In this document: piece after piece, positions 1 to 7,280 of the stretch | Numbering within the stretch: the first letter of the stretch is position 1 | Layout of the letters: each line of letters starts with the position of its first letter | Origin: Thermodesulfobacteriota bacterium | Lineage (GTDB): Bacteria; Desulfobacterota; Dissulfuribacteria; Dissulfuribacterales; UBA3076 | Assembly: GCA_003645605.1 (NCBI GenBank) | Contig: QNAY01000025.1 | Coordinates: forward strand, 1-9,321 | Length of the DNA: 9,321 nt | Direction: 5' to 3' | Made by a program: the position numbers and the translations under genes | The notes under the pieces: model-generated | Seen by the model: the letters and a program-made list of their open reading frames with translations, nothing else | Database searches by the model: none | Told to the model about the DNA's origin: nothing

Positions 1-4
1 CACC

Positions 5-799
5 ATGTCCCATTTTCACGATGAGCAGAACGTGAAGATCATCTCGGATATATGCAGGCATGCCCCGGAGAGGGCTCTTTTTATGGGTGACTGGTTGGGC
101 CGATATTCTTATGAATGGCAGGATCTCTGGCATTATCCACAGGATCAAGAGTGCTTTATGGATTATCGCATCTCTTACATTTACCCGGAAGAAATACGGG
201 ACCGGGCTGATGTTGCGATTTTTCCTCTACGTCTCATAACGCGGGATAAAATTATGCATATAATAGATGAGTCCGCCAGGGAATCAGGGGCAGAGATCAA
301 GCCTCTGGCATTCTTCGACCGCTCCATACTGATCGGCAGGCACACGGACACGGGTGATTACAATAAAAACTGTCCAAAGCTGCGCACACAAGTAAACTCC
401 CTCTTCGAGGGGTACGTGCGTACGGACCTGGAAAGCCTTCTGGTGGACTACGTGCCCCTTCAGGATTTTGGATACCTCAATAACTTTTTTGAGATGTTTT
501 TCATGTCCTGCAACACGTTGATACAATATACCATCTCTTTGCTCAGTGAGTACGACTCAGAGACGGAGAATATGCCTACGGTCCCTGATGTGCTCCCCTA
601 TTATCCTGAGCCCCTGAAGGAGGCAATGCACAGCATGCGAAGGCTTATTGAGGGAGCGGCGTGGCTCAAATGGGGGGATGTCCGCGCCAATGTGATAGAA
701 CCGCATCTAGGCTATTCTCTCCGAAAGCTGGAGATGGACATGCAGCCAGGGACAGGAATGGGACACAGCCTTGTCGGGATATTTGAGATTCGGAAATAG
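5..799 (+). CDS. Protein of unknown function, possibly 5'-partial
   Basis: I do not recognise this 264-residue protein. It is open from the first ATG to a TAG stop at 797-799. Only four bases precede the ATG and no Shine-Dalgarno is visible, so the real start may lie outside the window. An internal Met at residue 27 is another option. It has no signal peptide and no clear membrane span, so a cytosolic location is inferred. The middle is rich in aromatic and acidic residues (GDWLGRY near 28-34, FFDRSILIGRH at 103-113). The C-terminal half looks helical (about 150-245, including a hydrophobic stretch near 160-180). A nucleotidyltransferase-like fold followed by a helical domain is conceivable, but I see no GS...D.D catalytic motif. 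The next gene on the same strand is an AsnB-like synthetase, separated only by a repeat element, so co-transcription is possible. The reading frame looks real; the function is unknown. Confidence 0.72.
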   Translation: MSHFHDEQNVKIISDICRHAPERALFMGDWLGRYSYEWQDLWHYPQDQECFMDYRISYIYPEEIRDRADVAIFPLRLITRDKIMHIIDESARESGAEIKPLAFFDRSILIGRHTDTGDYNKNCPKLRTQVNSLFEGYVRTDLESLLVDYVPLQDFGYLNNFFEMFFMSCNTLIQYTISLLSEYDSETENMPTVPDVLPYYPEPLKEAMHSMRRLIEGAAWLKWGDVRANVIEPHLGYSLRKLEMDMQPGTGMGHSLVGIFEIRK

Positions 800-958
800 G
801 TAAGCATTCACATGGCACCGCATCTGCTTTGTTGTCGGGCACTTGAAGTACAGGGAGTACGTCTGCGTACCCTCCGCCTCGCATCTGCAGCACCCTGTAA
901 ACGCTTACAGTTCGATGGGTTGCGGTAAAACGGGCGTTGTAATCCCGTGAACGGTCAT
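800..958. repeat. 159-bp dispersed repeat with imperfect terminal inverted repeats, copy 1
   Basis: This segment is nearly the same, by eye about 90%, as 9037-9194 at the other end of the window. An unbroken identical run of nearly 40 bases begins near 821. Its ends are GTAAGCATTCAC (800-811) and GTGAACGGTCAT (947-958), a degraded form of the GTAACCGTTCAC / GTGAACGGTTAC pair seen in copy 2. Inside are the palindrome CTGTAAACGCTTACAG (895-910) and a hairpin, GTACG-TCTG-CGTAC. It starts at the base after the stop codon of the upstream gene and ends just before the Shine-Dalgarno of the AsnB-like gene. It encodes no convincing protein. A small non-autonomous mobile element or a REP/MITE-like structured repeat is the best description. 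Confidence 0.8.
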
Positions 959-964
959 AAGGAA
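958..964 (+). promoter_or_regulatory. Ribosome binding site of the AsnB-like gene
   Basis: TAAGGAA lies five bases before the ATG at 970. This fixes the start and so fixes Ser as residue 2. It begins at the last base of the repeat at 800-958, so the repeat abuts the translation signal without removing it. Confidence 0.7.
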
Positions 965-969
965 TTTAT

Positions 970-2490
970 ATGAGTGGATTAGTTATAGCGTATGGTAAGC
1001 TGGATCATGACGATGTGAATTCCATGTTCCGGAAGATCACACACCGTGGGCCGGATGTCTCAGGGATGTTTGAAAATAATGGAATCATCATGGCCCAGAA
1101 TTACCTCGAAGCCGACGCTGCTTTAGCTCCGGGAGATAACAATATTCCCGTATCAGGTCCCAGGAACCCTGATTTAAGAATCTGCTACGACGGCCAGGTG
1201 GGCAATTGGGATGAACTGACCAGATCACGAGGCATCCCGGATGGCCCATTCAGGGAGGAACGGCTCTTACTCGATCTGTATAGTCGCTACAACACGGATA
1301 TGCTCCGGCACTTAAACGACGCAATTTTTGCCTTTATTATCTCCGACGGGGACGAGTTTTTTGCAGCCAGGGACTTATTGGGTATCAAGACACTTTTTTT
1401 CGGATGGAAAAATCAGACCCTGTATTTGGCCTCCGAGCTGAAAAGCATTATCGAGGTAACAGAGGACGTCCATGAATTTCCTCCCGGGCATTACATGAAC
1501 CGCCACGGCCATTTGACACCATTCGCACAATTGCCAAAGGCTCCCCCTGAGGTCCTGCATACCGACCTGGATAAAATAACAGAGGATATCAGGACAAAAA
1601 TCCGGCAGAGTCTCCTTAACCGGGTGGATTTCCGTTTTTCAACAGGCAGTCTGTTGAGCGGGGGAATTGACAGCAGTGTGATCTCTATGTTGGCCAGTGA
1701 GGCATACAAAGAAAAGTACGGAAAGGATGCACGGTTAAAAACCTTCGTCCTGGGTGTGGAAGAAAGCCCCGACATCCAAAATGCACGGGTCATGGCCGGC
1801 CATATCGACTCAGACCACCATGAGGTTATGGTGGACCTGAATCAGGCTTTGGAGGTATTGCCGGAGGTTATCTACCATCTTGAGTCCTTTGATCCTTCAC
1901 TCGTTAGAAGCTCAATATCGAATTTTCTTATCTCCAGGTTTGCCAAAGAGCAAGGCATCCAGGTGCTTCTTTCCGGTGAAGGCGGTGATGAGGTGTTTTG
2001 CGGATATACGTATTTTAAGGATTTTCCACTCGGCGAGCTGTTCGCCCGGCAGATGGAATGTCTCGGCTTCTTGCACAGTAACGCTGCATTACGGCTGGAT
2101 CGTATGAACCAGTGCAACAGCGTGCGAGTGGTAACCCCTCTTATATCCGGAGAGCTGCTTAATTATTCAATGGCTATCCCGCCTGAGTACAAACAAAAAC
2201 CTGACGGGGAAAACAAGATCGAAAAATGGATATTCAGGAAGGCCTATGAAGGAATGCTGCCCGAAGGCATAACCTGGCGGCTGAAACAGGAATTTTCCCA
2301 GGGATCCGGTATTGCCGATCTGCTTCCAGCCTATTTTGAAGACGCCATCACGGATGGCGAGCTGGCTGACAGCCAAGCCGAATATCCAATTGTTCGCAGC
2401 AAGGAGGAGCTTCACTATTTTCGCATCTTCACCGAACACTTCGGTGCAGGTCAGGCGGTAGCAACCGTAGGCCAGTGGATCTGTTTATGA
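970..2490 (+). CDS. Asparagine synthetase B-like amidotransferase with the glutaminase nucleophile replaced by Ser
   Basis: This 506-residue protein has the two-domain AsnB layout. The N-terminal Ntn-type glutaminase-like domain (about 1-185) keeps HRGPD (25-29). The C-terminal ATP-pyrophosphatase synthetase domain has the PP-loop SGGIDSS (230-236), LLSGEGGDEVFCGY (333-346) and a C-terminal region that follows E. coli AsnB closely. In AsnB the processed N-terminus is the catalytic Cys. Here the protein begins Met-Ser-Gly. Other glutamine-site residues also differ: the expected Arg is Tyr45, NGE is Asp74-Gly-Gln76, and the distal Asp appears to be Glu97. The synthetase half should still adenylate a carboxylate such as aspartate. 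By inference, it would then use free ammonia or another nucleophile. Alternatives are a biosynthetic AsnB paralogue, as in beta-lactam synthetase, which also lacks this Cys, or a regulator-like homologue. The fold is secure; the substrate is not. Confidence 0.88.
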   Translation: MSGLVIAYGKLDHDDVNSMFRKITHRGPDVSGMFENNGIIMAQNYLEADAALAPGDNNIPVSGPRNPDLRICYDGQVGNWDELTRSRGIPDGPFREERLLLDLYSRYNTDMLRHLNDAIFAFIISDGDEFFAARDLLGIKTLFFGWKNQTLYLASELKSIIEVTEDVHEFPPGHYMNRHGHLTPFAQLPKAPPEVLHTDLDKITEDIRTKIRQSLLNRVDFRFSTGSLLSGGIDSSVISMLASEAYKEKYGKDARLKTFVLGVEESPDIQNARVMAGHIDSDHHEVMVDLNQALEVLPEVIYHLESFDPSLVRSSISNFLISRFAKEQGIQVLLSGEGGDEVFCGYTYFKDFPLGELFARQMECLGFLHSNAALRLDRMNQCNSVRVVTPLISGELLNYSMAIPPEYKQKPDGENKIEKWIFRKAYEGMLPEGITWRLKQEFSQGSGIADLLPAYFEDAITDGELADSQAEYPIVRSKEELHYFRIFTEHFGAGQAVATVGQWICL

Positions 2491-2496
2491 AATTGT

Positions 2497-2514
2497 AAGG
2501 ATCCATCGATCCTT
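2497..2514 (+). terminator. Perfect 7-bp hairpin after the AsnB-like gene
   Basis: AAGGATC-CATC-GATCCTT begins seven bases after the TGA stop. The stem is perfect with a four-base loop, but no run of T follows. It could end the transcript weakly or protect its 3' end. It is not a classical intrinsic terminator. Confidence 0.4.
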
Positions 2515-2603
2515 CCAGCCAAACAATAAAATCACATTCTCCTGCCTGGTGACAATGGGGTACACTTCAGGATGCCAAAAAAATTAATTGCTTTAGCAGC
2601 TTC

Positions 2604-2632
2604 TTGATAGTAAATTATTTTATTAGTGTAAT
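2604..2632 (+). promoter_or_regulatory. Possible upstream promoter for the MarR gene
   Basis: TTGATA (2604-2609) and TGTAAT (2627-2632) are 17 bp apart in AT-rich sequence. A transcript would begin near 2640 and would carry the micro-ORF at 2678-2704 ahead of the MarR start. Confidence 0.4.
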
Positions 2633-2650
2633 ATTTCAACTGAAAACTTT

Positions 2651-2679
2651 TTGAGCGACACACGGAAATAACATATAAT
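2651..2679 (+). promoter_or_regulatory. Probable proximal promoter for the MarR gene
   Basis: TTGAGC (2651-2656) and a perfect TATAAT (2674-2679) are separated by 17 bp. Transcription would start near 2686, leaving only about 15 bases before the MarR ATG and removing the start of the micro-ORF. MarR regulators commonly repress their own promoter, but I see no clear operator palindrome here. Confidence 0.55.
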
Positions 2680-2704
2680 GTCCAAACACTATATCGAGCT
2701 ATGA
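2678..2704 (+). CDS. Possible 8-residue leader peptide overlapping the MarR start
   Basis: ATG at 2678 opens the short frame MSKHYIEL, which ends at TGA 2702-2704. The stop overlaps the MarR start codon as ATGA, the usual geometry for translational coupling. GGAAA at 2664-2668 lies nine bases before its ATG. The MarR start itself has only a weak GAG nearby, so coupling would supply ribosomes. It is readable only on transcripts from the upstream promoter. A chance frame this short is quite possible. Confidence 0.25.
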   Translation: MSKHYIEL

Positions 2705-3159
2705 GCTACGAGGTCCCCCAGGCTTCTATTAAAGAGATCGTGTACGAGATCTACAGGCTCATGCAGGCGGGAAAACTCTATACCAAGGAATTGAACAAGA
2801 AGTACCAGGTGAGCGCTCCCCAACTCAACTGTCTCATCGCTCTGTATGAAAATGGGCCTCTTCCTCCCTCCAGGATTGCCAAGATAATTATGGTCAGTTC
2901 CAGTACGGTCACAGGGATCATCGACCGCCTGGAACTAAAAGGGCTTGTGACAAGGATGAGAAAATCTCCTGATCGTCGGGTGATTACGATTGAGTTGACA
3001 GAATTGGGAAGGAGTCTTGCGGATAATGCCCCACCCCCTATCCAGCATAAGATTGTAGATGGACTTAAAAGGCTTCCCGAAGGCGAGATAAAAGAGATTA
3101 TTCGAAGCCTAAGAAAACTCACAAATATGCTCGATGTTCAGGACTTGCAAGTGGAGTAA
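2701..3159 (+). CDS. MarR-family winged-helix transcriptional regulator
   Basis: This 152-residue protein is the usual MarR size and should act in the cytosol as a DNA-binding homodimer. Helices near 8-50 begin the dimer interface. The helix-turn-helix is at about 54-85 (PPSRIAKIIMVSSSTVTGII, then DRLELKGLVTR). The wing (about 86-102) carries the family hallmark DRR (91-93) followed by a beta strand and LTELG. The C-terminal helix (about 115-147) completes the dimerisation region. No Cys stands in a known redox-sensing position, so a small-molecule ligand is more likely; its identity cannot be read. The start is ATG 2701, with a poor Shine-Dalgarno and an ATGA overlap with a micro-ORF. It has its own promoter-like elements and sits between the AsnB-like gene and a non-coding repeat island. 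Its target may be itself or either neighbour, which is a guess from position. Confidence 0.9.
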   Translation: MSYEVPQASIKEIVYEIYRLMQAGKLYTKELNKKYQVSAPQLNCLIALYENGPLPPSRIAKIIMVSSSTVTGIIDRLELKGLVTRMRKSPDRRVITIELTELGRSLADNAPPPIQHKIVDGLKRLPEGEIKEIIRSLRKLTNMLDVQDLQVE

Positions 3160-3527
3160 CCAGATTCCTAAAAGAATACTCCTGATTCAGAAGAATCGTT
3201 TTGAAAAATGAACGTCGAACATCGAATGAAAAACAAATATCCAATACCGAACATTCAACGGTACCTGCTCACGTAGTCAGGCTGAAAGGATCCGAAGGGC
3301 ACTCTTGCCGCACTTTGGCGGAGAAGCAGCCGATTTTCTCACACCAAACATGGCTTCAAAATTCGCAGTATCTTCGCTTTTTCCTAACAGCCTTCAGCCT
3401 TTAACCTATCCGCCTGAGTAGTTCCCATTCAACATTCGATGTCGGACGTTCGATGTTCGATGTTCATTAGTCCATCCGGTGCAAAAATAACTTATCGCTT
3501 ATGGGGCGTAATGGACGGTGAGCGGAA
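3160..3527. other. Non-coding stretch between the convergent MarR and ahcY genes
   Basis: These 368 bases hold no credible gene. Two short open frames (near 3201-3404 and 3439-3654) consist of repeat sequence or antisense to ahcY. The stretch contains a weak GATTC-AGAA-GAATC hairpin (3184-3197) just after the MarR gene and an inverted-repeat island (3208-3467). No strong intrinsic terminator is visible for either convergent gene. Confidence 0.6.
3208..3467. repeat. Inverted-repeat island with GAACATCGAA-type motifs
   Basis: The left arm (3208-3228) and right arm (3447-3467) are reverse complements at 19 of 21 positions. The right side also repeats TTCGATG in tandem (from about 3435), and the left side has a related GAACATTCAAC (3249-3259). 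The roughly 220 bases between the arms have no clear coding content. A second, looser complementarity exists between CAGGCTGAAAGG near 3280 and the AGCCTTTAACC / CGCCTGAGTA area near 3395-3420. Such TCGAACATCGAA arrays occur as intergenic filler in many delta-proteobacterial genomes, recalled from general knowledge. Their function is unknown. Confidence 0.6.
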
Positions 3528-5952
<2,425 letters not shown>

Positions 5953-5962
5953 GACTAGATAC

Positions 5963-5969
5963 ACCTCCT
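5963..5969 (-). promoter_or_regulatory. Strong ribosome binding site of metK
   Basis: Read on the minus strand, AGGAGGT lies ten bases before ATG 5952. It decides the start against the in-frame GTG at 5964, which it overlaps. Confidence 0.75.
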
Positions 5970-6035
5970 AAAAAATACCGGCTTTTACCGAAAATTTGAG
6001 AAATTAATTCGTAGGCGTTCCCAGGTTCAGGGTTC

Positions 6036-6049
6036 ACCGTTTAAACGGT
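6036..6049. repeat. Perfect 14-bp palindrome in the metK leader
   Basis: ACCGTTTAAACGGT reads the same on both strands. It lies 13 bases past the 3' end of tRNA-Ser(GCU) and about 85 bases before metK. As DNA it could be an operator. As RNA it would give a short ACCG/CGGT stem, perhaps a processing or weak termination signal between the tRNAs and metK. It does not match the met-box AGACGTCT. Confidence 0.5.
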
Positions 6050-6062
6050 TATATTAATTCTT

Positions 6063-6154
<92 letters not shown>

Positions 6155-6169
6155 GTATTGATATTTTTT

Positions 6170-6257
6170 TGGCGGAGGGAGTAGGATTTGAACCCACGGT
6201 ACCTCTCGGCACAGCGGTTTTCAAGACCGCCGCCTTCAACCACTCGGCCATCCCTCC
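6170..6257 (-). tRNA. tRNA-Ser, anticodon UGA
   Basis: On the minus strand an 88-base class II tRNA folds fully. The acceptor GGAGGGA pairs with TCCCTCC, followed by discriminator G and an encoded CCA. The anticodon stem GCGGT/ACCGC frames the loop CTTGAAA, giving anticodon TGA (6223-6221), which reads UCN serine codons, mainly UCA. The long variable arm TGTGCCGAGAGGTACC supports serine. The T arm GTGGG-TTCAAAT-CCTAC has one G-U pair. It is the first RNA of the inferred tRNA-tRNA-metK-ahcY transcript. Confidence 0.96.
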
Positions 6258-6292
6258 AAGAGATCAATCATTGGCAATTGTTAAGTCCATAT

Positions 6293-6321
6293 AAATTACT
6301 GACGGCAGCAAATACTGTCAA
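6293..6321 (-). promoter_or_regulatory. Promoter for the tRNA-Ser pair, possibly also metK-ahcY
   Basis: On the minus strand a perfect TTGACA (6321-6316) is followed after 17 bp by TAATTT (6298-6293). This predicts a start near 6286, about 30 bases before the first tRNA. I find no equally good promoter in the 110 bases between the second tRNA and metK, so read-through into metK-ahcY is likely but not shown. It is divergent to the TetR promoter about 75 bp away. Confidence 0.55.
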
Positions 6322-6388
6322 GAAACGATTTCAAAGATTATATATATAACCTGCCAGAAATACAAACTTTAGAAAATATATGAACATT

Positions 6389-6408
6389 TTCTCTTGACAA
6401 AAAGAGAA
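6389..6408. promoter_or_regulatory. Inverted repeat over the TetR -35 box
   Basis: TTCTCTT (6389-6395) and AAGAGAA (6402-6408) are perfect inverted arms with a six-base spacer. The -35 TTGACA (6394-6399) lies within it. A protein bound here would block the promoter, so a second operator for another regulator is possible. Chance is not excluded in AT-rich sequence. Confidence 0.35.
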
Positions 6409-6421
6409 TAAGTGGAATAAC
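6394..6421 (+). promoter_or_regulatory. Promoter of the TetR-family regulator
   Basis: Perfect TTGACA (6394-6399), a 16-bp spacer and AATAAC (6416-6421), preceded by TG at 6413-6414 as in an extended -10. The start would fall near 6428. That is downstream of the ATG at 6425, so the first usable start codon is ATG 6464. Confidence 0.55.
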
Positions 6422-6439
6422 TGAATGAACGTACATTCA
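6422..6439. promoter_or_regulatory. FadR-type operator, probable autoregulatory site
   Basis: TGAATGAACGTACATTCA has perfect arms TGAATG and CATTCA around six bases. This is the same architecture as the B. subtilis FadR (YsiA) consensus TGAATGA-TA-TCATTCA known from the literature. It sits at the predicted transcription start of a regulator that itself resembles FadR, so negative autoregulation is the natural reading. The overlapping AATGAACGTACATTCATT (6424-6441) is also palindromic at 16 of 18 positions. Confidence 0.6.
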
Positions 6440-6463
6440 TTAAAATCCATATTGCACCTGCCT

Positions 6464-7117
6464 ATGAAAACCGCAGACAAACATGATAAAATTGTACAAG
6501 CCGCCATTCGGGTGTTTGCCCGTAATGGTTTTTTCGATTCCCGGATATCGGAAATAGCCAATGAAGCCAATGTGGCCGATGGTACTATTTATCTTTATTT
6601 CAACAATAAGTACGACATCCTCATCACTATATTTGAAGAGGAAATGGGCAAAATCATTGCCAGGGTGAAGCAGGAAATCGCCTCATTTGATGATCCGAGG
6701 GAAAAGTTGGAGCGCTTTGCTTATCTTCACTTAATCCTGGTCCAAGAAAATAGAGACCTGGCAGAAGTAATACAGGTGGAGCTGCGCCAAAGCAGCAAGT
6801 TTATGAAGGAATATCGCAACAAAAAATTTGCCGAATATGTCAACATCATCTCACACATAGTACGTCAAGGTCAGGCTCAGGAAATCTTTCTGGCAGAAGT
6901 GATGCCAGGGATATTCAAAAGGGCCTTTTTCGGAGCACTGGATGAAATGTCCAGGTTCTGGGTCCTTTCTTACAAGAAAAAATACAGTGTCTCCACAGCC
7001 GCAAGGCAAATAAGTGATTATTTTCTACAAGGGATCCTTGCCAAAAAGGCTCGCGAGGCAGTGCTTCCTCCGAATAATCGAATAAGTCGTTCCGGTACGC
7101 GGAAGAAAAATACATAG
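6464..7117 (+). CDS. TetR/AcrR-family regulator, FadR (YsiA)-like
   Basis: This 217-residue cytosolic repressor has an N-terminal helix-turn-helix (about 9-54: KIVQAAIRVFARNGF, then ISEIANEANVADGTIYLYF and NNKYDIL). Its helical ligand domain (about 60-195) includes ELRQS (106-110) and FGALDEMSRFWV (156-167). These segments resemble B. subtilis FadR, which senses long-chain acyl-CoA and controls fatty-acid degradation. Acyl-CoA sensing here is inference. The tail after about 195 is polar and basic. An upstream in-frame ATG at 6425 would give 230 residues and has GTGGA before it. I prefer 6464 because the operator and predicted transcription start cover 6425, and because homologues start near this point. 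ATG 6464 has no clear Shine-Dalgarno, which leaves some doubt. No fatty-acid gene lies in the window. The next gene on the strand is a YeiH-family transporter 163 bases away. Confidence 0.88.
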   Translation: MKTADKHDKIVQAAIRVFARNGFFDSRISEIANEANVADGTIYLYFNNKYDILITIFEEEMGKIIARVKQEIASFDDPREKLERFAYLHLILVQENRDLAEVIQVELRQSSKFMKEYRNKKFAEYVNIISHIVRQGQAQEIFLAEVMPGIFKRAFFGALDEMSRFWVLSYKKKYSVSTAARQISDYFLQGILAKKAREAVLPPNNRISRSGTRKKNT

Positions 7118-7178
7118 ATCTGCAGGCCCTTCCAAGCATAGAAAGGAATCATGCCCATACTCAATTGCTATTACAAAA

Positions 7179-7234
7179 TTAGGTATTAGCGGTTAATTTG
7201 CCTACTGTTTTACAAATAAGTTACTAACACCTAA
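7179..7234. repeat. Imperfect inverted repeat between the TetR and transporter genes
   Basis: Arms of 22 bases (7179-7200 and 7213-7234) pair at 16 positions around a 12-base loop. The best part is TTAGGTATTAG against CTAACACCTAA. GCTAAT is then repeated in tandem at 7237-7249. It may be a decayed palindromic repeat, a weak terminator for the TetR gene or a leader structure for the transporter. There is no T-run after it. Confidence 0.4.
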
Positions 7235-7280
7235 AAGCTAATGGCTAATCGCTCAACTTAGGTAGTAGGAAGACACAATT

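Noticed and set aside
800..958. Integron attC site or CRISPR repeat
   Set aside because: There are only two copies, 8 kb apart, no spacer array, and no convincing RYYYAAC/GTTRRRY core boxes or integrase.
3184..3197. GATTC-AGAA-GAATC as an intrinsic terminator for the MarR gene
   Set aside because: The stem is only five AT-rich pairs and is followed by just four T, too weak to call.
3201..3404. Plus-strand 67-residue open frame starting MKNERRTSNEKQ
   Set aside because: The N-terminal half is translated inverted-repeat motif and there is no Shine-Dalgarno. This kind of frame is a known artefact of such repeats.
5953..6062. SAM or SAH riboswitch before metK
   Set aside because: The gap is about 110 bases and I see none of the conserved SAM-I, SAM-II or SAH riboswitch cores. 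A covariance search would settle it.
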